Assembly (NCBI RefSeq): GCF_005222205.1
Contig: NZ_CP032350.1
Span: forward strand, 62,001 to 126,000
From: Azospirillum brasilense
GTDB taxonomy: Bacteria; Pseudomonadota; Alphaproteobacteria; Azospirillales; Azospirillaceae
Direction of reading: 5' to 3'
Length of the DNA: 64,000 bases
Positions within the stretch are counted from its first letter, which is position 1. Every line of letters begins with the position of its first letter. Position numbers and translations under genes: made by a program. A model generated the notes under the pieces. It made no database searches. It saw only the letters and a program-made list of their open reading frames with translations, and was not told the origin of the DNA. Below, piece by piece: positions 1 to 7,744 of this stretch.

Positions 1-1
1 T

Positions 2-1564
2 CATGCCGATGCCCAGTATTCCCTTGGCCGCCTGTACGATCAGGGCAAGGGCGTGGTGCGCAACATCGTCGACGCGGTCGGCTGGTATCGCCGGGCCGCC
101 GACCAGGGGCACGGCGAGGCGCAGGCCCGGCTCGCCGAGATCTATTATTACGGCTGCGAGCAGCCGAAGGGCGTTGTCCCGACCGACGAGGCCCTGTCGG
201 TTCTCTTCCCCAACGGCCTGAAGATCGAGCAGGATTACCCGACGGCGCTGCGCTGGGCGCGCGCCGCCGCCGAACAGGGCGTCGCCGGCGCCCAGGCCCT
301 TCTCGGCTACATGCACGCCTCCGGCTTCGGCATCGAGCCCGACTACGCGGAGGCGGAGCGCTGGTACCGCATCGCCGCCGCGAAGGGCAACGCGGCCGCC
401 CAGCTCGGGCTCGGCACGCTGCTGGCCGGCGGCTATGGCGGCACGCCCAACCCCGAGGCGGCGCACGAGTGGTTCCGCAAGGCCGCCGAGCAGAACAACG
501 TCATGGCCTGGTACTATCTCGGCACCCAGTACGCCTCGGGGCTTGGCGTCGGGCAGGACCATGCCGAGGCGGTCACCTGGTTCCGCAAGGCCGCCGATGC
601 CGGCGCCGCCGCGGCGCAGCGCGCGCTCGGCCTGCTGTACACGCGCGGCCTCGGCGTGCCGAACGACCCGCACAAGGCGGAGACGTGGCTGCGCAAGGCG
701 GCGGTCCAGGGCGACGCCGAGGCGATGGTGCAGCTTGGCCACCTGAACAGCCGGGGCGCGGGGTTCCAGCCGAATCTGTTCGACGCGGCGATCTGGTATC
801 GCGCCGCCGCCGAACTCGGCCACCGCGAGGCGCAGAAGATCCTCGCCCAGATGTATTTCGCCGGGTCCGGCGTGCCGCGCGACGAGGTCGAGGCGGTCCG
901 CTGGCTGGAACGCGCCGCCGGCCAGGGCGACCCGCAGGCCCAGCTTCGCATCGGCGCCCTCTACGCCGAAGGGCGCGGTGTGGCGCGCGACTACGACCGG
1001 GCGCTCGACTGGTTCCGCCGCGCCGCGGATCAGGGCAACAGCGACGCCGTCTACAACATCGGCATGCTGCACAGCCTGGGCCTCGGTGTTCCGCGCGATC
1101 CGGCCGGTGCGCTCTCCTGGTACCAGCGTGCCGCCGAGCAGGGGAGCGTGCTCGCCCAGTTCCGCCTCGGCGCCATGCTCGCCTCCGGCGACGGCGTGCC
1201 CCAGGACTATCCCGGCGCCGCCCTCTGGTCGCGCAAGGCCGCCGAGCAGGGGCATGTCGGCGCCATGGTCAACATCGGCCGCTTCTCCATGCAGGGGTTG
1301 GGCGTGGAGCGTGACACCGCCGAGGCGCTTCGCTGGTTGAGCGCCGCGGCGGAGCAGAAGGAAGCCGCGGCGATGACCGCGCTTGGCGAGCTGTACGGCC
1401 ATTGGAGCGACGAGAAGGACCTCGTGCGCGCCCGCTCCTGGCTGGAGCGCGCCGCGGCCCTCGGCGAACCGCGGGCGAAGTCGCTTCTGGAACGCCTCCC
1501 GCCGCCGCCTCCCGCTTCCGGGCAGGACGGCGGCCAGCACCGCGCAGCGGCCGGAGAAGCCTGA
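2..1564 (+). CDS. Sel1-like repeat protein, 5' end outside the window
   Basis: The frame is open from the first bases of the window and already encodes a Sel1 repeat (AQYSLGRLYDQGKGVV) before the first GTG at 53, so the true start lies upstream. About 13 tandem Sel1/TPR-like repeats of roughly 36 residues follow, with the family pattern A-x2-LG-x2-Y-x2-G-x-GV-x2-D-x2-A-x2-W-x2-KAA-x2-G. The C-terminal tail is proline-rich (PPPPPASG) and then Gln/Gly-rich. Sel1 proteins are alpha/alpha solenoids that scaffold protein contacts, often in the periplasm or at the envelope. A signal peptide cannot be judged because the N-terminus is missing. It lies on the strand opposite the adjacent sugar-nucleotide operon and converges with it, so a role in the polysaccharide locus is not shown. 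Confidence 0.9.
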   Translation, partial: HADAQYSLGRLYDQGKGVVRNIVDAVGWYRRAADQGHGEAQARLAEIYYYGCEQPKGVVPTDEALSVLFPNGLKIEQDYPTALRWARAAAEQGVAGAQALLGYMHASGFGIEPDYAEAERWYRIAAAKGNAAAQLGLGTLLAGGYGGTPNPEAAHEWFRKAAEQNNVMAWYYLGTQYASGLGVGQDHAEAVTWFRKAADAGAAAAQRALGLLYTRGLGVPNDPHKAETWLRKAAVQGDAEAMVQLGHLNSRGAGFQPNLFDAAIWYRAAAELGHREAQKILAQMYFAGSGVPRDEVEAVRWLERAAGQGDPQAQLRIGALYAEGRGVARDYDRALDWFRRAADQGNSDAVYNIGMLHSLGLGVPRDPAGALSWYQRAAEQGSVLAQFRLGAMLASGDGVPQDYPGAALWSRKAAEQGHVGAMVNIGRFSMQGLGVERDTAEALRWLSAAAEQKEAAAMTALGELYGHWSDEKDLVRARSWLERAAALGEPRAKSLLERLPPPPPASGQDGGQHRAAAGEA

Positions 1565-1589
1565 CGGGGGGAGCCGGCCCCCGTTTCGC

Positions 1590-2450
1590 TCAAACCACCA
1601 GAACGCACCCGACGGACGGGCACCGCGCTGCCGGCACGATCGCTGGCAGCGCGATGGCCATGTGGCGGTGCGGTTCGCCCGTCACGGGCAGCCGGACCGT
1701 CCCGAGGTCGGCATAGCCCAGGCTCCGATAGAGACGCCGGGCACGGTCGTTGTGGGGCAGCACCGCCAGCTCCACCCGCGCGCACCATCCGGCGGCCCAG
1801 CGGTGCGCCGCCTGCATGAGGTGGCGGCCAAGCCCGAATCCGTGGACGTCCGGATGCAGCTCGATCCCCAGAGCGAGCGCCCCCTCCCCCGGCTCCGCCG
1901 GCCAGTCCGGACCGACCCGGCAGTGACCGACGATCGCCCCGGCCCGCTCAGCGGTCAGCCAGAAACGATCGGGCGCGGCAAGCCACGCCTGGACCGCGGC
2001 CATGTCGGGAACCGCGGCCTCGCCGGCCCCGTGCAGCTTGGCAAGGCCGGCCAGGAAGGCGTGCAGGCGGACCGCCTCCTCGGGCGGGACACGGCGCAGG
2101 ATCACCGGGCCGAGCGCGGAAATCGCCGTGCGCGGCGCTCCCCGCAGCCGCAGATCGGGGAAATCCGGAAGCCGCACGTCCACCCGATGCTCGCGCCCGG
2201 CGAAGGCGTCGGGAGCCGCCACGGCGAAGCCGAAGCGGCCATCCCCCTTGCCGGCGGCCTTCAGGTCGTCGCGGTGCCGGTCGGCGATCGTCGTGATCGG
2301 ATGTCCATCGAACAGAACGGTGACGCGCAGCCGCCGGCCGGGATGGTCCGGCAGCCATGCCCAGCCGGTCACCGTCTCCCCGACGCCCTCCAGGTACCCT
2401 TCCGCGCGTCCTTGAAGGCGCCCCTCGGGCTCGCCGGGCCGGGCGTGCAT
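1590..2450 (-). CDS. GNAT N-acetyltransferase with N-terminal 'GWA' accessory module
   Basis: A 286-residue protein in two parts. Residues about 28-98 form a beta-rich module (GWAWLPDHPGRRLRVTV, then DGHP, R-x-DL and GDGRFGF). Residues about 115-270 form a GNAT domain with the acetyl-CoA loop GFGLGRHLMQAA and the C-terminal NDRARRLYRSLGY motif. GNAT enzymes transfer an acyl group from acyl-CoA to an amine, here possibly an amino sugar or a protein; the substrate is unknown. It starts 7 bp downstream of rmlA on the same strand, so it is probably the last gene of the rml operon. The same N-terminal module recurs in the GT2 protein at 21788 and, in looser form, in the methyltransferase at 60057. 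Confidence 0.8.
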   Translation of the reverse strand: MHARPGEPEGRLQGRAEGYLEGVGETVTGWAWLPDHPGRRLRVTVLFDGHPITTIADRHRDDLKAAGKGDGRFGFAVAAPDAFAGREHRVDVRLPDFPDLRLRGAPRTAISALGPVILRRVPPEEAVRLHAFLAGLAKLHGAGEAAVPDMAAVQAWLAAPDRFWLTAERAGAIVGHCRVGPDWPAEPGEGALALGIELHPDVHGFGLGRHLMQAAHRWAAGWCARVELAVLPHNDRARRLYRSLGYADLGTVRLPVTGEPHRHMAIALPAIVPAARCPSVGCVLVV

Positions 2451-2457
2451 CGGGCGG

Positions 2458-3324
2458 CTAATCGGTCAGGAGGTTGAGCAGGTAGTTGCCGTAGCCGCTC
2501 TTGGCCAGGGGGCGGGCGATGCGGGCAAGCTGCTCGCCGTCGATGAAGCCCTTGCGCCAGGCGATCTCCTCCGGGGAACAGACCTTCAGCCCCTGCCGGG
2601 CCTCGATCGTCTGGACGAACTCCGCCGCCTGCAGAAGCGACTCATGCGTCCCGGTGTCGAACCAGGCGTAGCCGCGGCCCAAACGCTCCACGGCAAGCCG
2701 GCGGCGTTCCAGATAGACGTTGTTGACGTCGGTGATCTCCAGCTCGCCGCGGGCCGACGGGCGGATCGTCGCGGCGATGTCGAGCACGGCGTTGTCGTAG
2801 AAATAAAGACCGGTCACCGCGTAGTTGGACTTCGGCACCGTCGGCTTTTCCTCGATGGCGACCGGCACTCCCTCGGCGTCGAAGCTGATCACGCCGTAGC
2901 GTTCCGGATCGCGGACATGGTAGCCGAACACCGTCGCCCCCTCCGCCCGGCCGGCGGCGCGCAGCAGGGCCGGCTCCAGGTCGTGGCCGAAGAAGATGTT
3001 GTCGCCCAGGATCAGGCAGACATCGTCGCGGCCGACGAACTCGCGCCCGATGAGGAAGGCCTGCGCCAGCCCCTCGGGCTTCGGCTGCTCGGCGTAGCTC
3101 AGCGCGATGCCCCACTGGCTGCCGTCGCCCAGCAGGCGGCGGAACTGCGGCTGGTCGTCCGGCGTGGTGATGATCAGGATGTCCCGGATGCCGGCCAGCA
3201 TCAGCGTGGACAGCGGGTAGTAGATCATCGGCTTGTCGAACACGGGCAGAAGCTGCTTGCTCGTCACCTGCGTCAGCGGGTAGAGCCGCGTGCCGGAACC
3301 GCCGGCCAGGATGATGCCTTTCAT
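2458..3324 (-). CDS. rfbA: Glucose-1-phosphate thymidylyltransferase (RmlA/RfbA)
   Basis: A 288-residue enzyme of normal family length that makes dTDP-glucose from glucose-1-phosphate and dTTP, the first step of dTDP-L-rhamnose synthesis. It begins MKGIILAGGSGTRLYPLT, the nucleotidyltransferase signature, and continues with SKQLLPVFDKPMIYYPLS, LGDNIFFG and EEKP, all typical of RmlA. The open frame extends upstream of this ATG, but that part is an out-of-frame reading of rmlD and is excluded. The start overlaps the rmlD stop by 4 bp (ATGA), which implies translational coupling. It is the fourth gene of rmlC-rmlB-rmlD-rmlA. Confidence 0.97.
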   Translation of the reverse strand: MKGIILAGGSGTRLYPLTQVTSKQLLPVFDKPMIYYPLSTLMLAGIRDILIITTPDDQPQFRRLLGDGSQWGIALSYAEQPKPEGLAQAFLIGREFVGRDDVCLILGDNIFFGHDLEPALLRAAGRAEGATVFGYHVRDPERYGVISFDAEGVPVAIEEKPTVPKSNYAVTGLYFYDNAVLDIAATIRPSARGELEITDVNNVYLERRRLAVERLGRGYAWFDTGTHESLLQAAEFVQTIEARQGLKVCSPEEIAWRKGFIDGEQLARIARPLAKSGYGNYLLNLLTD

Positions 3325-4268
3325 GCGCCCGCCCTCACGGTCTGGGAATGGTCGAGGATCTCGTCCAGCATCCGGTCCAGCGCCGCCTCCCAGTCCGCCG
3401 GCGCGATGCCGTAGGTCCGGGTGATGAGCGCGGTGTCCAGGACGGAATTGGCGGGCCGCTTGGCCGGAGTGGGGAAATCCGCGGTCGCGATGGCCCGCAC
3501 GGGCGGGCGGCGGCCGATGCGCTCGGCGGCGCGGTCGACGATGCGCTCCGCGAAGCCGTGCCAGCTCGTGGCCGGCGCACCGGCGTAATGGAAGGTGCCG
3601 GGCGTCCAGCGGCGGGCCTCCGCGGGGGCCGGGGCGAGGCGCAGACGCGCTATGGCGGCGATCGCGTCGGCGATTCCGGCTGCCGGCGTCGGGCAACCGC
3701 GCTGGTCGGCGACCACGCGCAGCTCGTCGCGCTCACGGGCCAGCCGCAGCATGGTCTTCACGAAATTGTGCCCATGCGCCCCGAACACCCAGGCGGTGCG
3801 CAGGATCACGTGGTCGGCGGGCAGAAGGTCGCGCACCGCCTCCTCGCCGGCCAGCTTGCTGGCGGCATAGACGCCCTGCGGGGCGACGGGGTCGTCCTCG
3901 CGCCAGGGGGTGGTCTTGCTGGCGCCGTCGAAGACATAGTCGGTGGAGATGTGAATCAGCGGCACCCCGGCGTCGGCGCAGGCCCGCGCCAGATTGGCCG
4001 GTCCGTGCCGGTTGACCGCGAAGGCCGGCTCCGGCTCGCTTTCCGCCTTGTCCACCGCGGTGTAGGCCGAAGCGTTGACGACCAGGGCCGGACGGTGGGC
4101 GGCCACGGCCGCGGCCACCGCTGCCGGGTCGGTCACGTCGCCGTCCGCGCGGGTCAACCCGACCGGCCGCAGCCCCGGCGCCCAGGCGGCGCGCAGCAGC
4201 TCGAAGCCGACCTGCCCGCCGGCCCCGAAGACGAGGACGGTGCGGATGGGGAGCGCCGCCTCAGCCAT
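3321..4268 (-). CDS. rfbD: dTDP-4-dehydrorhamnose reductase (RmlD/RfbD)
   Basis: A 315-residue extended short-chain dehydrogenase catalysing the last step to dTDP-L-rhamnose, NAD(P)H-dependent reduction of dTDP-4-keto-L-rhamnose. Visible motifs are GAGGQVGFEL (Rossmann loop), STDYVFDG and YAASKLAGE (the YxxxK catalytic pair), plus RTAWVFG. The start is set at MAEAALPIRTVLVFGAGG, which overlaps the rmlB stop by 8 bp. The longer open frame upstream has no family similarity and lies within rmlB. It ends in a 4-bp overlap with rmlA. Confidence 0.96.
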   Translation of the reverse strand: MAEAALPIRTVLVFGAGGQVGFELLRAAWAPGLRPVGLTRADGDVTDPAAVAAAVAAHRPALVVNASAYTAVDKAESEPEPAFAVNRHGPANLARACADAGVPLIHISTDYVFDGASKTTPWREDDPVAPQGVYAASKLAGEEAVRDLLPADHVILRTAWVFGAHGHNFVKTMLRLARERDELRVVADQRGCPTPAAGIADAIAAIARLRLAPAPAEARRWTPGTFHYAGAPATSWHGFAERIVDRAAERIGRRPPVRAIATADFPTPAKRPANSVLDTALITRTYGIAPADWEAALDRMLDEILDHSQTVRAGA

Positions 4269-5343
4269 GGGCGGGCTCGGCCGCAGGAGCGGCGGCCACG
4301 CCGAGACGCTGGCCGCTGTAGCCGTTCGCCGACAGCCGCTCCCACCAGGCGCGGTTCTCGAGATACCAGGCAACGGTGCGGCGGATGCCGGTCTCGAAGG
4401 TCTCCGACGGCCGCCAGCCCAGCTCGGTCTGCAGCTTGGTGGCGTCGATGGCGTAGCGGTGGTCGTGGCCGGGCCGGTCGGTGACATGGGTGACGAGGGT
4501 CCGCCGCGGACCGCCGGGAAGCGGACCGGCCATCTCGTCCACGAGGTCGCAGATGGTGTTGACCACGTCGATGTTGCGCCGTTCGCTGTCGCCGCCGACG
4601 TTGTAGCTCTCGCCCAGCCGTCCCTTGGTCAGAATGGTCCAGAGGGCCGAGGCGTGGTCGTCCACATAGAGCCAGTCGCGCACGTTCAGTCCGCTGCCGT
4701 AGACCGGAAGCCGCTGCCCCTGCAGCGCCTTCAGCGTCATCAGCGGGATCAGCTTCTCGGGAAACTGCCAGGGGCCGTAGTTGTTCGAGCAGTTGCTGGC
4801 GACCGTCGGCAGACCGTAGGTCTCGTGCCACGCGCGCACGAAATGGTCGGACGCCGCCTTGCTGGCTGAATAGGGGGAATTCGGCGCGTAGGGCGTGGTT
4901 TCGGAGAAGCGCCCTTCGTCGTCCAGCGTGCCGAACACCTCGTCGGTGGAGACGTGGTGGAACCGGAAGCCGTCCTTCTCCGCCCCCTCCAGCCCGCGCC
5001 AGTGATCGAGCGCCACGCGCAGCAGCGTCACGGTGCCGACCACGTTGGTCTGCACGAAGGCCATCGGCCCGTCGATGGAGCGGTCCACATGGGTTTCCGC
5101 CGCCAGATGCACGACCGCCGCCGGACGGTGGGCGGCGAAGACCCGGCGCAGTTCCCCCTCGTCGCAGATGTCCACCCGCTCGAAGGCATAGCGCGGGTCC
5201 TCGGCGAAACGGGCGAGGCTTTCCAGATCCGCGGCGTAGGTGAGCTTGTCGAGGTTGACGACCGACGCCCGCGTGTTCGCCAGGACCCAGCGGATGAAGG
5301 CCGAGCCGATGAAGCCGGCCCCTCCCGTCACCAGTATGCGCAT
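4261..5343 (-). CDS. rfbB: dTDP-glucose 4,6-dehydratase (RmlB/RfbB)
   Basis: A 360-residue NAD-dependent dehydratase that converts dTDP-glucose to dTDP-4-keto-6-deoxyglucose. The sequence starts MRILVTGGAGFIGSAF (GxxGxxG) and contains AAETHVDRSI, STDEVFG (the Thr-Asp-Glu catalytic trio) and YSASKAASDHFVRAW (YxxxK), the standard RmlB set. GPWQFPEKLIP and NVRDWLYVDDH follow, as in characterised family members. It lies 68 bp downstream of rmlC and overlaps rmlD by 8 bp, so the four genes read as one operon. Confidence 0.97.
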   Translation of the reverse strand: MRILVTGGAGFIGSAFIRWVLANTRASVVNLDKLTYAADLESLARFAEDPRYAFERVDICDEGELRRVFAAHRPAAVVHLAAETHVDRSIDGPMAFVQTNVVGTVTLLRVALDHWRGLEGAEKDGFRFHHVSTDEVFGTLDDEGRFSETTPYAPNSPYSASKAASDHFVRAWHETYGLPTVASNCSNNYGPWQFPEKLIPLMTLKALQGQRLPVYGSGLNVRDWLYVDDHASALWTILTKGRLGESYNVGGDSERRNIDVVNTICDLVDEMAGPLPGGPRRTLVTHVTDRPGHDHRYAIDATKLQTELGWRPSETFETGIRRTVAWYLENRAWWERLSANGYSGQRLGVAAAPAAEPAHG

Positions 5344-5378
5344 CCCATTTCCCCTTTGCAGCGCCGCGCGGCGCGCCC

Positions 5379-5426
5379 TTCAGAACAGATCGCCCTCAAA
5401 ACAGGTCGCCTTCAAAACAGATCGAC
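5379..5426. repeat. Three tandem 16-bp units across the rmlC stop codon
   Basis: Units at 5379-5394, 5395-5410 and 5411-5426 share the form tTCAaAACAGaTCGcC with one to three differences each. The unit nearest rmlC contains its TGA stop. The other two extend the copy into the rmlC-rmlB gap, so the frame would meet a similar in-frame or shifted stop in each copy. It looks like slippage or microduplication at the gene end. Confidence 0.8.
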
Positions 5427-5960
5427 GGCCGCAGCCAGGGGCGGCGCCACCATGTCCTTGTCCGAGACCACGGCCCCGGCCACGGACGGCCAGGCGATGC
5501 CAAGCGCGGGATCGTTCCACAGGATCGCCCGCTCGCACTCGTGAGAATAAAAGGCGTCGACCTTGTAGGCGACGATCGTGTCGGGCTCCAGCGTGCAGAA
5601 ACCGTGGGCGAACCCCACCGGAACCAGCAGCTGCTCCAGCCCGTCGGCGCTCAGCTCCACCGCCACATGCCGCCCGAAGGTCGGGGAACCGCGGCGGATG
5701 TCCACCGCGACGTCGAGGATGCGGCCGCGCAGGACGCGGACCAGCTTGGTCTGGGCCTGCGGCTCCAACTGGTAATGCAGGCCGCGCACCGTGCCCGGCA
5801 CGGCCGACAGGGACTGATTGTCCTGAACCCAGACCCGCTCCAATCCGTGACCGGCAAAGGTCCGGGCGCTCCAAGTCTCGACGAAGTAGCCCCGGGCGTC
5901 ACCGAACCGTTTCGGAACGATCCGCTGGACATCGGGCAAAGCTGTGGGGGTGACCTGCAT
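5412..5960 (-). CDS. rfbC: dTDP-4-dehydrorhamnose 3,5-epimerase (RmlC/RfbC)
   Basis: A 182-residue cupin-fold epimerase acting between RmlB and RmlD. Recognisable family motifs are KRFGDARGYFVETW, VQDNQSLS, GTVRGLHYQ (catalytic His), VDIRRGSPTFG and VPVGFAHGFCTLE. Length matches the family. It is first of the four rml genes on the minus strand, 104 bp after the GT4 gene at 6065. Its stop codon lies in a tandem triplication of a 16-bp unit (5379-5426), so the last residues VDLF derive from a repeat unit. Confidence 0.96.
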   Translation of the reverse strand: MQVTPTALPDVQRIVPKRFGDARGYFVETWSARTFAGHGLERVWVQDNQSLSAVPGTVRGLHYQLEPQAQTKLVRVLRGRILDVAVDIRRGSPTFGRHVAVELSADGLEQLLVPVGFAHGFCTLEPDTIVAYKVDAFYSHECERAILWNDPALGIAWPSVAGAVVSDKDMVAPPLAAAVDLF

Positions 5961-6064
5961 GGCGGAGCCGGAATCTTTTGAAGGAGTCAGCCTGTTATGA
6001 CGGGCTAGAAGGGCTTTTCAAGCGCTTTGTGCGGGCGAAAGGCTTTCCCGCCCCGCCGGCCCGT

Positions 6065-7744
6065 TCACGCCTCCCGTGCCCCGAGCGGCTCGACCGGACG
6101 CACGATGTCGTACTTCATCAGATGGACGAGGCTGCGCACCAGCAGGATCTGGCGCTCCGTCGGAACCAGACCCGCCAGGTCCGCCACCCGGCATCCCGGC
6201 GGGTCCAGCGCATCGATCGCCAGGGCGATGTCGGCGGTCGGGGAGAGCAGCAGGCTGCGCGCCGGCGAATTCATCGGGTCGCCAAGGAGCGTCGCCAGGG
6301 CCTCCATCGCCGCGGCCCGCGTGACGCCCGGGGCGCGGACCAGCCGCATCCCCGGCTCCAGCGTGCGCGAGGGATAGGCCTGGAACATGCGCAGCGGGTC
6401 GGGGCGCAGCGGGTTGCCGTCGCCGTCGCGGCGCGGCGCGCGTTCCTGGGCATGGCGGCGGATGTCGGCGAGCTGGCGCCAGACGTCCAGATATTGCGGG
6501 ATAATCGCCTTCCAGTCGAAGACGGCGGCGGCGCGGGCGCGTCCCGCCTCTCCCATGCGGCGGCGCAGGCCGGGGTCGACGGCCAGCAGTGCGTAGGCTT
6601 GGGCCGCGGCCTCCACGTCCACCGCGGTGATCTGCGAGGCGCGGGCGATGAAATGGTCGTAGCTGTCCAGGCCGGCGTCGTAGCGGTCGGCCAGGTCGGG
6701 CGCGAAGCCCGGTGGCGGCAGGACGGTCGGCACACGGAAGCCGTCCACGCCGTGGCGCACCGTCTCGCGGTAGCCGTTCCAGTCGGTGACGACGCAGGGC
6801 AGCCCGGCGGCCATCGCCTCCACCGGGGTGATTCCGAAGGTTTCCTGAACATTGTCCACCAGCGACGTGAACAGGTCGGCGACCGCCCAGATCCGGGTCC
6901 GCACATCCGGCTTGCGGCCGTCCAGGAAGATGGCGTTGACGCTGGGGCAATAGCGCCGGGCTCCCTCGATAAAGGCGGCGGCGATGGAGTCGTTGCCGAA
7001 CCAGCCGGCCTGGATCAGGTGCAGCCGCTTGCCGGTCCGCTGGGCGGCCCGTTCCAGGGCCTGATACATCGGGATGGGGTGCGCCTTGGCGTGGAAGCTG
7101 AGACGCCCCACGAACAGAACCGCCACATCCTCCTCGCCGATGCCGAGCGCCGCGCGCTCCGCCGCGCGGACGGACGGATCGAAGCGGAAGGCGTCCGTGT
7201 CGACGCCGAGCGGGATCACCGGCAGGTTCGGCATCGGCACCTCGGCGGCCCCCAGCCGGTCGCGCAGATACTCCGCATAAGGCTGAAGGACCGCCTCGAC
7301 CGAGGAGCGGGCCGCCCAGGAGGTGCAGATCACCGCGTCCCACGGCTGGATCGGCGCGGTGGCCAGGGCGCCCAGGGTCTGCGGGGACTCCGACGTGGTG
7401 TGGGTGATGCCGCACAGGCTGTAGGCCCGCTGGTCTCGGGACCGGCGGCGCCAGGCGAACTGGTCGATGCCCGGTCCCGGCAGGAACAGGCATCCCACGT
7501 TGGCGAGGCGCGACGGTTCCCCGGTCAAATACAGCTCCACCTTGCGGCCCGGCGCGTGTCTGTCCGCAAGGTCCATGAACAGCCGCGCCAGTGGCGGGCC
7601 ATCGACGTGGCAGGCGAAACGGTCCAGCCCGGAATGCCGGAAGAAGCCGATCAGAAAGGATTCCCCCGCGACATGGCGCCCCTTCAGGTCGGTCCGCGCG
7701 GTCTCGTAACCTTCGGGATGGAAATAGATGGCGGCGTTGGACAC
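6065..7744 (-). CDS. GT4-type glycosyltransferase, 559 aa
   Basis: A cytoplasmic retaining glycosyltransferase of the GT-B fold. The N-terminal half carries an acceptor-type Rossmann fold, and the C-terminal half has VLFVGRLSFHAKAHP, LIQAGWFGND, and the nucleotide-sugar-binding motif ETFGITPVEAMAAGLP (E-x7-E), followed by VVTDWNGYRETV. Around 130 residues after the GT core form an extra helical tail, making it longer than a simple GT4. The start MSNAAIYFHPEGYETARTDL overlaps the end of the upstream GT by 61 bp. Donor and acceptor cannot be read from sequence; the neighbouring rml genes make rhamnose plausible. Confidence 0.88.
   Translation of the reverse strand: MSNAAIYFHPEGYETARTDLKGRHVAGESFLIGFFRHSGLDRFACHVDGPPLARLFMDLADRHAPGRKVELYLTGEPSRLANVGCLFLPGPGIDQFAWRRRSRDQRAYSLCGITHTTSESPQTLGALATAPIQPWDAVICTSWAARSSVEAVLQPYAEYLRDRLGAAEVPMPNLPVIPLGVDTDAFRFDPSVRAAERAALGIGEEDVAVLFVGRLSFHAKAHPIPMYQALERAAQRTGKRLHLIQAGWFGNDSIAAAFIEGARRYCPSVNAIFLDGRKPDVRTRIWAVADLFTSLVDNVQETFGITPVEAMAAGLPCVVTDWNGYRETVRHGVDGFRVPTVLPPPGFAPDLADRYDAGLDSYDHFIARASQITAVDVEAAAQAYALLAVDPGLRRRMGEAGRARAAAVFDWKAIIPQYLDVWRQLADIRRHAQERAPRRDGDGNPLRPDPLRMFQAYPSRTLEPGMRLVRAPGVTRAAAMEALATLLGDPMNSPARSLLLSPTADIALAIDALDPPGCRVADLAGLVPTERQILLVRSLVHLMKYDIVRPVEPLGAREA

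Noticed and set aside
3325..3696. N-terminal extension of RmlA
   Set aside because: The extension is an out-of-frame reading of rmlD; the family N-terminus MKGIILAGG is at 3324.
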